Source of the DNA: Aquimonas voraii
GTDB taxonomy: Bacteria > Pseudomonadota > Gammaproteobacteria > Xanthomonadales > Xanthomonadaceae
Length of the DNA: 64,000 bases
Direction of reading: 5' to 3'
Assembly: GCF_900101825.1 (NCBI RefSeq)
Contig: NZ_FNAG01000008.1
Span: forward strand, 1-64,000
This document shows, in pieces, positions 20,148-27,425 of the stretch; the first letter of the stretch is position 1; the number at the start of each line of letters is the position of its first letter. The notes under the pieces were generated by a model, which was given only the letters and a program-made list of their open reading frames with translations, did no database searches and was not told where the DNA came from. Both the position numbers and the translations under genes were made by a program.

Positions 20148-20981
20148 TCAGAACGCGGTCGCCAACGCAGGTGTCTTGGCCGGTGCGCTGGCACCCAGCG
20201 AACGCAGGACTTCGTAGGCGCCATCCCAGAGCTGGTGGCGCGCGCGCAGGGCGTCGCTGGCCGCGAGTCGCGCCGCCTCAAGGCCCTGCGGATTGCGCTC
20301 CAGTTCCCTGCCGATCAGTCGCGCCGCGGCAGGGCCGTGGCTGTCAGCGTCGAGCTCGATATGGCGCTCCAGGTAGTAGACGAACTGCGGCGCATCCGAT
20401 GGCTTCAGCGACCAGCTGTCCAGCAGGCCTTGGAACATCGTGGGGATCACGTTCTCGCGGCCGTACAGGAAGCTCGCCATCACCTGCAGCCTGCTGCCGT
20501 TGAGCGCGGTGTCCATGGTGTGGCTGACGAACTCGCGCACGAACCAGGGGATGCTCTCGTCCGCCAGCGCCACGCTCAGCATCTCGCCGTCGCGCAGGGC
20601 GTCCATGAAGCGGTCGAAGACCCGGGTATCCGCCCCGACCTCGCGCATCGCGCCGAGGTAGAGATCCAGATGGCTGGCCGGGTGGCCATCGGCGCCAATA
20701 TCGCTTTCCTCTCCCAGCACGATGTCGTTGATGAGGCGAGCCGCCTCCGGGTTGGACGGCGGCATCCACGGGATCTGCGTGCAGGTCAATTCGTTCTGCA
20801 GGCGCTTGACCAGGGACATGAAGTCCCAGACCGCGAAGATGTGGATCTCCATGAAGGCACGAAGGTGCTCGCGCTCCTTCAGGGCGGCGAATACCGGATG
20901 GGTTTCAAGCCCCGCCCGCAGTTCGCGGATGTCGGACGTCAGAACCGGATCAGGCGTAGCGTGGCTGTGGGCGGTGCTCAT
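20148..20981 (-). CDS. DUF3050 family protein, haem-oxygenase-like fold
   Basis: A 277-aa protein I recognise as DUF3050. It is mainly helical and shows the spaced His/Asp/Glu pattern of haem-oxygenase-like proteins: MEIHIFAVWDFMSLVKRLQ (44-62), EESDIGADGHPASHLDLYL (91-109), GRENVIPTMFQ (174-184) and YLERHIELDADSHGP (203-217). Candidate metal ligands are E45, H47, E92, H104, E176, H207, D211 and H215. Relatives with this fold include non-haem di-iron oxidases/oxygenases; whether this one binds iron is inference. It is convergent to luxI, 58 bp away, with an 8-bp hairpin in its own leader (21016-21034). Confidence 0.8.
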   Translation of the reverse strand: MSTAHSHATPDPVLTSDIRELRAGLETHPVFAALKEREHLRAFMEIHIFAVWDFMSLVKRLQNELTCTQIPWMPPSNPEAARLINDIVLGEESDIGADGHPASHLDLYLGAMREVGADTRVFDRFMDALRDGEMLSVALADESIPWFVREFVSHTMDTALNGSRLQVMASFLYGRENVIPTMFQGLLDSWSLKPSDAPQFVYYLERHIELDADSHGPAAARLIGRELERNPQGLEAARLAASDALRARHQLWDGAYEVLRSLGASAPAKTPALATAF

Positions 20982-21252
20982 CGGGGACTCCTTTCACTGT
21001 GCACGGCGATAGAGGCCCTCCGCGGCGCGGAGGGTGCAGGGAACTCGATTCAGGTGGGCGCGACACGCCCGCAGGTGCTGATCAGTGGCACCCGGCAGCG
21101 CGCGATTCAGTGGCTATGCTCTCGACCGTCGCCCTGCATGGGTGCGGTAGCTGCTTGCGTGATGCACGCGGATCGTTTCTCGCCCGACCCGGCTGCGCGC
21201 TTCCCTGCGCGCAGCCGCCGTCGGCGGCAGGCTGCGGATGGATCCCGCAGCC

Positions 21253-21783
21253 TCAGTTCGGCTGGTACAGCGGGTACAGGCTGGCTTCTTCGCGCTGGAT
21301 GCGCTGGCTGAGCAGGCCGCCGACCACGGCGTAGTCGCGTAGGAAGGCGTCGCGCGTCGCCTCGTTGAAGGCGGCGCGCTGGTACTTCTTGACGAAATCG
21401 ACGACGCCGCGCGCGATCGCGTTCATCTCGCGGCGGAAGCTGCGGATCAGGGCGAGGTTCTCCTCGTCACCGATCAGCGAGTTCTCGACGTAGTTGTAGA
21501 AGCGCACGTTCTCGGCGATGACGTGGCTTTCGAGGCCGGTCTTGAACGCCACCAGCAGCGCGGGCAACTCATGGAAGCGACCGCGCTCGGCGACCTGGCC
21601 GATCTGCTGGAACAGCTCGACCAGATCGTGGTGGTCGTGCTTCAGCGTTTCGACGAGGCGCGAGTCGTAGGCGGGAACGCGGGCGGCGAGCGAACCCGCC
21701 GGTGCAGCGGCTCCACGCGCCGGCGGCGGAGCGGCGACGGCAGTGTTGTCCTGGCCCATCAAGCGCTTGACGAATTCAAACAT
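21253..21783 (-). CDS. Hemerythrin (HHE) domain protein
   Basis: A 176-aa protein; start at 21783 has GGGGAG 7-8 bases upstream. An N-terminal Ala/Pro linker (15-35) precedes a four-helix HHE domain. Likely iron ligands are H49, H51 or H52 (LKHDHHDLVELF), H71 in FHELPALL, H87 and E91 in LESHVIAENVRFY, with a C-terminal EEASLYPLY. Hemerythrin-like proteins bind O2, NO or iron, or repair iron centres. The final ligand position ends in Y/L instead of the usual H/E-rich stretch, so full di-iron binding is unsure. A hairpin (21211-21235) lies just past its stop. Confidence 0.85.
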   Translation of the reverse strand: MFEFVKRLMGQDNTAVAAPPPARGAAAPAGSLAARVPAYDSRLVETLKHDHHDLVELFQQIGQVAERGRFHELPALLVAFKTGLESHVIAENVRFYNYVENSLIGDEENLALIRSFRREMNAIARGVVDFVKKYQRAAFNEATRDAFLRDYAVVGGLLSQRIQREEASLYPLYQPN

Positions 21784-21942
21784 GGCGAATCTCCCCTGTG
21801 CTTCCGCGGACGGATACGGGAGAGAACAGTAGCCCGAGGCTGGACGGCAGGGCACCTGTCAGAAATCGCAGGTTGGTGGATTTCACGCTTTCACCTGCCC
21901 GACACGCGGGTCGGCGTGTCGGGCAGGCGATTGATGCCTGTC

Positions 21943-24900
21943 TCAATGCGCGTGCGGCACGCCCGATTTCGGGCAGTGGCAGGGCATGGTCGGGCCGTAC
22001 TCCAGGCCGAAGTTGCGGCCTTCGCGGTGGCGCTGCCAGAAGAATTCGGGCGCAGGGGCGCCACGGCCGCCGACTTCGGCCATGTCGGCGCCGAGGTCGA
22101 ACAGGCGGCCGCCGACCATCACCATCGCGGTATCGGCGCTGCGGCGGATGTCCTCCAGCGGGTTCGAATTCAGCACGACCAGGTCGGCTTTCTTGCCGGC
22201 TTCCAGCGAGCCGAAATACCGACCCAGGCCGATCGACTCGGCGCCATCGATGGTCGCCGCGCGCAGGGCCTCGAAGGGGGTGAAGCCGCCCTGGGTCAGC
22301 ATCCAGATCTCCCAGTGGTTGGCCAGGCCCTGCAGCTGGCCGTGGCTGCTGGTCTGGATGCGCACGCCGGCGTCGCGCAGCTGCTTGAGCGCCTTGGCGA
22401 CTTCGATGTGGTAGTAATCCCAGTCCGGAGCGGTCTCGCGGCGGATCGCGCGCGCATCCAGGGTCTCGCGCGGGAAATAGCGGTTGAGCCGCGGCTCTTC
22501 CCAGACGTTGTCGCGGGCGTACCACCAGTACTCACCGGAAAGGCCGCCGTAGCTGACGATCAGGGTCGGCGTGTTGCGCACCTTGGTGCCCGCCCACAGC
22601 TGCACCACGTCGCGGTACAGCGGCGCGATCGGCAGGTTGTGCTCCACGGTGCTGGCGCCGTCGAGGATCATCGTCAGGTTGTGGAAGAAGGTCGAGCCGC
22701 CCTCTTCGACCACCCGCATGCCCAGTTCGCGCGCGGCCTGGTTCACTTGCTGGCGCTGGTCACGACGCGGCTGGTTGTAGCTCTTCACGCTGAACGCGCC
22801 GTGCGCCTGCATGCGGCGCAGGTGCGAGCGGGCATCATCGAGGCCGTTGATCACCGCTTTGAAATCGCCGTCGGCGCCGTAGAGGATCGTGCCGGTCGAG
22901 AACACGCGCGGGCCGACCATCTCGCCGGCCTGCACCAGCTCCTTCTGGCTGAACACGAACTCGGTGGTGGCCGAGGGGTCATGCAGGGCGGTGACGCCGA
23001 AGGCGAGGTTGGCGTAGTAGGCCCAGTTCTGCTGCGGCACCACCCCCTGGCCGAAATGCGCGGCATGTGCATGCGCATCGACGATGCCGGGCAGGATCGT
23101 CTTGCCGCGCGCATCGATCACGTTCGCACCGGCCGGCACCTGCACGCTGGCGCTGGGGCCGACGGCCAGGATCTCGTCACCGCGCACCACGAGCGTGCCG
23201 TCCTCGATGACCTCCTCGCGGTTCTGCGCGTCGCGCATGGTGATGATGCGTGCGCCAGTGAACGCGATGACGTGGTCGGGGGCGTAGACCGGCAGTTCCA
23301 GGCCAACCTCGATGCCGCGGGCGTCCTCTGGTTTGGGCAGGTCTTTGGGCGCGCCCGGCAGGAAGGCGAAGGCGTCCTTGAGCTCGCGCGTGAAGTAGCG
23401 CTTGCCGACCATCCAGTGCAGGGCCTGCTCGCTGCCGCTGCCCGACCAATGGAAGTAGCTGCCGACGTCCTGGCTGACCTTGGCCACCGGGATCGCCTTG
23501 GTGTCCTTGCTGAGTTCGATGCTGCCGCCGGTCTGCGGCATCGGCGCGATGTAGGCGTTGAACAGTTCGGTGAACGCCACGAAGCGGCCGTCCGGCGAGA
23601 GCGCGATCTCGTTGACGTACTTCAGGTTGAACACCTCGCGCGGCTCTTCACCGTTCAAGCCGACCGACATCAGCTTCTTCGAGAGGCCGCCGCCGGTCAT
23701 GTAGTAGATGCGGCTGCCGTCGGCCGAGAACTGCGGGTTGTAGCCCTCGCGCGCGACGCGCACCGGCTCGCCGCCCGCGGCCGGCACCCAGAAGATGCCG
23801 CGCTCCTGCGCCCACAGGCTGCCGGTCAGGCCCGAGCCTGCGCTGCGCGCATAGACCACCTTGCTGGCATCCGGCGAGAAGCGCGGGTGGTAGTAGAAGC
23901 CCGGCCGCATCGTCAGGCTGCGGCGCTCGCCGCTGCTGAGATCCAGCACCAGCAACTCGCCCAGGTTGGCGTCGGTCCAGGTGGTGTAGAGCAGCTGGCG
24001 GCCGTCGGCGCTGTAGCTCGGCTCGTACTCGTAGACCGCGTCCTCGCGGCCCAGACGCTGCGGTGCGCCGCTTGGCAGGGTCTTGCGATACAGCTTGCCG
24101 ACCGCGTGGAAAACCATCTCGCCGCGGTCCGGACGGGTCGCCACGTCGCGGATCATGTCCGGCGCGAAGCGACCTTCGGGCAGGGTGATCTGCGGATCCA
24201 GCGCTTCGATGACGGTCTGCCGCACCTCGGCGCGGAAGGGAATGCGCTCGGCCGAGCCGTCGGCGGCGCTGACCTTCCACAGCCCGCCCTGGGCCCAGAT
24301 CACGATGGCGCTGCCGTCCGGCGTCCAGTCGAAGCCGGGGTAGGGGCCGAAGATCGACCAGGCTTCCTGCTGGTCGCGCGACAGGCCGTCCCACAGCGGG
24401 CGCTCCTCGCCGCTCAGCGAATCGAACACGTGCAGCACGGATTTGTCGCGGATGCGCTTGACGTAGGCGATGCCGCGGCCATCCGGTGCGGGCTCGGGCC
24501 GCACCGCGCCACCGGGGCCGCCAATCAGGTTGCTGACCTCGCCGGTCTCGCGATCCAGTCGGCGAATCGCGTAGATGCCCGCATGCGGATTCTTGTTGTA
24601 CTGGAAGAACGGCCCCTGGGTGACGTCTTCGCTGAAGTACACGTAGCGGCCGTCGGGGCTGATCGCCGGTTCACCCTGGTCCTGCTGGTCGTTCTTCTGC
24701 TTGGTCAGCTGCAGGCCGCTGCCGCCGGTGCGATGCCACATCCACAGCTCGCCCGCGCCCAGCGAGCGCTGGCCGGTGAAGTGCTTGCGCGCGATCAGGT
24801 AGTCGCCGTCCGGCGTCCACACCGCGTTGTTGGTCAGGCGGAAGTCTTCCTTGGTGACTTGGGTCGGTTCGCCGCCCGCCACCGGCATGCGCCAGATGTT

Positions 24901-25251
24901 GTTGCCGCCGCCACGGTCGGAGGTGAAGCTCACCTCGCGGCCGTCCGGCGAGAAGCGCGGCTGCACATCGAAGGCCGGGCCCGACGTCAGGCGTTTGGCG
25001 TCACCGCCCTCGATCGGCAGCAGATACAGGTCGCCGAGCAGATCGAACACCAGCTGGCGGCCGTCGGGGCTGACGTCGACGCTCATCCAGGTGCCTTCCT
25101 CGGTGGTGAAACGGATCTCCTGGGTCGGCCCGCGCAGTTGGCTGATGTCCCATTTCGAGTCATCGGGCTTGGGCTTGGCGTACAGGCTGGGGCTGGCGGA
25201 GGCGGCGGCGAGGCTCAGGGCCAGGCTGCCGATCAGGGTCAGGCTGCGCAT
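21943..25251 (-). CDS. TolB-like beta-propeller / amidohydrolase fusion protein
   Basis: A 1102-aa exported protein; the start at 25251 gives an AAAGGA site and a signal peptide (MRSLTLIGSLALSLAAASAS). Residues about 40-650 hold WD40/TolB-type propeller repeats, visible as recurring SPDGR motifs (VDVSPDGRQLVFD, RFSPDGREVSFTSDR, PAISPDGRYVYFSED). Residues about 680-1080 form an imidazolonepropionase-like amidohydrolase: metal motif VDAHAHAAHFG, a lysine in AFSVKSYNQP, histidines in STVEHNLP and QTSSHGQLQG, and the FEALRAATIDGAESIGLG and GSLEAGKKADLVVL signatures. Probably a periplasmic or secreted metal-dependent hydrolase; substrate unknown. The C-terminus (PCHCPKSGVPHAH) is His/Cys-rich. Confidence 0.88.
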   Translation of the reverse strand: MRSLTLIGSLALSLAAASASPSLYAKPKPDDSKWDISQLRGPTQEIRFTTEEGTWMSVDVSPDGRQLVFDLLGDLYLLPIEGGDAKRLTSGPAFDVQPRFSPDGREVSFTSDRGGGNNIWRMPVAGGEPTQVTKEDFRLTNNAVWTPDGDYLIARKHFTGQRSLGAGELWMWHRTGGSGLQLTKQKNDQQDQGEPAISPDGRYVYFSEDVTQGPFFQYNKNPHAGIYAIRRLDRETGEVSNLIGGPGGAVRPEPAPDGRGIAYVKRIRDKSVLHVFDSLSGEERPLWDGLSRDQQEAWSIFGPYPGFDWTPDGSAIVIWAQGGLWKVSAADGSAERIPFRAEVRQTVIEALDPQITLPEGRFAPDMIRDVATRPDRGEMVFHAVGKLYRKTLPSGAPQRLGREDAVYEYEPSYSADGRQLLYTTWTDANLGELLVLDLSSGERRSLTMRPGFYYHPRFSPDASKVVYARSAGSGLTGSLWAQERGIFWVPAAGGEPVRVAREGYNPQFSADGSRIYYMTGGGLSKKLMSVGLNGEEPREVFNLKYVNEIALSPDGRFVAFTELFNAYIAPMPQTGGSIELSKDTKAIPVAKVSQDVGSYFHWSGSGSEQALHWMVGKRYFTRELKDAFAFLPGAPKDLPKPEDARGIEVGLELPVYAPDHVIAFTGARIITMRDAQNREEVIEDGTLVVRGDEILAVGPSASVQVPAGANVIDARGKTILPGIVDAHAHAAHFGQGVVPQQNWAYYANLAFGVTALHDPSATTEFVFSQKELVQAGEMVGPRVFSTGTILYGADGDFKAVINGLDDARSHLRRMQAHGAFSVKSYNQPRRDQRQQVNQAARELGMRVVEEGGSTFFHNLTMILDGASTVEHNLPIAPLYRDVVQLWAGTKVRNTPTLIVSYGGLSGEYWWYARDNVWEEPRLNRYFPRETLDARAIRRETAPDWDYYHIEVAKALKQLRDAGVRIQTSSHGQLQGLANHWEIWMLTQGGFTPFEALRAATIDGAESIGLGRYFGSLEAGKKADLVVLNSNPLEDIRRSADTAMVMVGGRLFDLGADMAEVGGRGAPAPEFFWQRHREGRNFGLEYGPTMPCHCPKSGVPHAH

Positions 25252-25404
25252 CGGGTCGTCCTTTGCTGCTACGAGTGCAGGGGTGCTGCGACCGTCCCCC
25301 GGTCGCAGCGGATGCCGCATCGCGGCGGCGATCGGCAGGTCGTGAAGAATGCTCTTCACGCCCTGCGCAGGCATGGGCCGGAAGTCGCCGCGGAAGGCGG
25401 CCGC

Positions 25405-25410
25405 TAGAAT
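25405..25410 (+). promoter_or_regulatory. Candidate -10 element giving a near-leaderless queF mRNA
   Basis: TAGAAT matches the consensus at five of six positions and ends 7 bp before the queF ATG, so transcription would start at or within a base or two of the start codon. No Shine-Dalgarno is seen between them. The -35 is poor. Confidence 0.4.
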
Positions 25411-25417
25411 CCGCGCC

Positions 25418-26266
25418 ATGACTACGCACAGCTCTGGCGACTTCCACAGCGCCGCTCACGCTTCGACCCTGGGCAAGACGGTCGAATATGCCGACCATTA
25501 CGACGCCTCGCGTCTGTTCCCGATCCCGCGCGCCGCCAAGCGCAGTGAGCTCGGCATCGAAGCGCCGCCGCCGTTCGCGGGCGTCGACATCTGGAACGCC
25601 TGGGAGCTGTCCTGGCTGGATCCGCGCGGCAAGCCGAAGGTGGCGATCGCCGAAATCCGGGTGCCGGCGGACTCGCCCTGCATCATCGAATCCAAGAGCT
25701 TCAAGCTGTACCTGAACGGCTTCAACCAGGAGCGCATCGACGGTCGCGACGAAGTGCAAGCGCGCATCGAGGCCGACCTCTCACAGGCTGCCGGCGCGCC
25801 GGTGCGCGTGAAACTCAAGACGCTCGACGAGGCGGCGGCCGAGCCCATGGCCGAGCCCGCCGGTTTCTGCATCGATGAGATCGAAACCGACATCGATGTC
25901 TACGGCCCGCCGCGACCGGAACTGCTGAGTGCCGGCGACGACGTGGTCGACGAGCTGCTGGTCTCGCGGCTGCTGAAATCCAACTGCCCGGTCACCGGCC
26001 AGCCCGACTGGGCGAGCGTGCAGATCGGCTACCGCGGCCCGCGCATCGACCGCGAAGGTCTGCTGCGCTACCTCGTCTCCTTCCGCCGCCACGACGATTT
26101 CCACGAACAGTGCGTGGAGCGGATCTTCGTGGACCTGATGCGCCGGTGCGCGCCCGAGCGCCTCACTGTGCAGGCCCGCTACACCCGCCGCGGCGGCCTC
26201 GACATCAACCCCTGGCGCAGCACCCTGCCGGGCGAGCCGGGGAATGTTCGGGGGGCACGGCAGTAG
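25418..26266 (+). CDS. queF: NADPH-dependent 7-cyano-7-deazaguanine reductase
   Basis: A 282-aa QueF of the long, E. coli-type (bimodular) form. It reduces preQ0 to preQ1 in queuosine synthesis for tRNA. Signature elements: [14 protein letters not shown] (91-104) for NADPH binding, catalytic C190 and D197 in [19 protein letters not shown], and [16 protein letters not shown] near the C-terminus for substrate binding, then [12 protein letters not shown]. It is transcribed away from the amidohydrolase gene; the promoter appears to sit directly on the start codon. Confidence 0.96.
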   Translation: MTTHSSGDFHSAAHASTLGKTVEYADHYDASRLFPIPRAAKRSELGIEAPPPFAGVDIWNAWELSWLDPRGKPKVAIAEIRVPADSPCIIESKSFKLYLNGFNQERIDGRDEVQARIEADLSQAAGAPVRVKLKTLDEAAAEPMAEPAGFCIDEIETDIDVYGPPRPELLSAGDDVVDELLVSRLLKSNCPVTGQPDWASVQIGYRGPRIDREGLLRYLVSFRRHDDFHEQCVERIFVDLMRRCAPERLTVQARYTRRGGLDINPWRSTLPGEPGNVRGARQ

Positions 26267-26470
26267 CCGGTGAATTGTTTGCTCCGCCCCCTGGCGCGTC
26301 GCCGTGATCGATTCGCGCTCTCGATTGCGAATGGGAACACGTATGCTGAGTCGGCCATTCGCCCGGCGGGGTAGGTGCCCGTCCGACGCGCGTCGTTCTC
26401 CACGACAAAGCGCAGCCCGGAATGCGCTGCTTCGTGTCCCAACAACCAAATGCCCACGCGAAACCCATCC

Positions 26471-26941
26471 ATGCGCGATGCAAGTTCCGTCTTCTGCGCC
26501 CTCCTGGTCGCCGCTCTCGGCTACGGATCCAATGTCGAGGCGGAGGAGTTCTGCGAGCTCGGCATGAAGTCCTGTGCCGCAGGCTCGTACCAGCACGTCG
26601 CTGCGGGCGATCCCTGCGATTCCAGCGAGGGCCTGGTCTTCGGGACCTGTCGCGGGAGCGCTGAACCGCCAGATGTGGCCGAGTTGGTGTGCTATCCCGT
26701 TTACCCGAGATCGATGGACTGCCAAGTCTGGCCGCAGGGGCCGAATTTCACCTACACCTTCGTGACGCAAGGCAGCGTGCTCCCCTCGATAAGCGGCAGC
26801 ACGCCCTTTCCGTTCCAGTCGTATTCCTGCCCCAGCCCCGGCTCCAGCGGTGTCATGCACATCACCGTGACTTCACCGTTCGGTGTCTCCTCCAATGCGT
26901 CGATTCCGGTGGCCTGCACCGTGGATGCGTGGATCCAGTAG
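26471..26941 (+). CDS. Secreted cysteine-containing protein of unknown function
   Basis: A 156-aa protein, start at 26471 (26450 also possible). A signal peptide (MRDASSVFCALLVAALGYGS...) is followed by a mature part with eight cysteines (for example EFCELGMKSCAAGSY, GDPCDSS, FGTCRG, LVCYPVY, MDCQVW) that fits a disulfide-rich outer-envelope or secreted protein. The second half (FTYTFVTQGSVLP, MHITVTSPFGVSSN) reads as a beta-sandwich. I do not recognise a family. GC content is lower than its neighbours. It stands alone, between queF and the IS630 remnant. Confidence 0.6.
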   Translation: MRDASSVFCALLVAALGYGSNVEAEEFCELGMKSCAAGSYQHVAAGDPCDSSEGLVFGTCRGSAEPPDVAELVCYPVYPRSMDCQVWPQGPNFTYTFVTQGSVLPSISGSTPFPFQSYSCPSPGSSGVMHITVTSPFGVSSNASIPVACTVDAWIQ

Positions 26942-27151
26942 GTGCTGGGTGACCGGCCTACGTGCGCGATCGCGGGTACAGGCACGTCATCGCGGGCTGG
27001 GGCAACGCAGAGGAATTCAGCGTTGCCCCGCGCCACGGAGGGCGCACCCGCGGGTCGAGCACGCGATGCTTGATCCAGCGCAAGCGAGTCCGGACACGTG
27101 CCGGACTCGCGACCAGGGATCAAGGTCAGGTGGGACTGGACAAGTGACGCC

Positions 27152-27425
27152 CTAGGGGGCCTGTCTTGATCAGGTCGCGCGGCGTTTCGGGCTGATCAAG
27201 GACGGAGCAATACGGCGCGGCGCTTTCGAGAGCGTTTCACCGCTGATCAAGCGCATCGACCAGTCCCTCGAGAACGACCACGCCCGGTGCGAGCCGGTCC
27301 TCTGCACCGCAGGGGGCGACGAGGCAAGCGCGTAAGCGATTGGTGTGTCGTGAGGCGGTGCGGGCCTGCACCGGACCGCCGACTTGAAGAACTCCCCGGA
27401 AGGGAGGTTCTCAACACGCCGCTAG
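27152..27425 (+). mobile_element. Internally deleted IS630-family element (274 bp)
   Basis: Both ends are CTAG, the target/TA-duplication context used by IS630-family elements. The left end (27152 onward, CTAGGGGGCC) and right end (reverse complement CTAGCGGCGTGTTGAG) are imperfect inverted repeats. It keeps the last ~60 codons of a transposase and the 3' non-coding tail. The last 108 bp (27318-27425) align without gaps to 55750-55857, 91 of 108 identical by hand count. The terminal CTAG supplies the TAG stop of the kinase gene on the opposite strand. Confidence 0.72.
27156..27335 (+). pseudogene. C-terminal remnant of an IS630-family transposase
   Basis: The plus frame reads ...QVARRFGLIKDGAIRRGAFES, then VSPLIKRIDQSLENDHARCEP, ending in TAA at 27333-27335. 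This matches the IS630 transposase end, where (E/Q)xxRWFGLIT-x-x-AIRRG-x-F-x-SV is followed by a helix ending HNA-x-x-x-P. The catalytic DDE core is gone and a stop precedes the fragment, so it cannot encode an active enzyme. Confidence 0.75.

Noticed and set aside
20997-21012. A CT-N12-AG match (CTGTGCACGGCGATAG) before the DUF3050 gene as a lux box
   Set aside because: The arms barely pair, and it sits about 15 bp from the start codon, too close for activation; chance match.
21523-25407. A 1294-codon open frame on the plus strand
   Set aside because: Antisense to the hemerythrin and amidohydrolase genes, whose motifs are clear; the product is composition-biased (Ala/Asp/Arg/His) with no fold.
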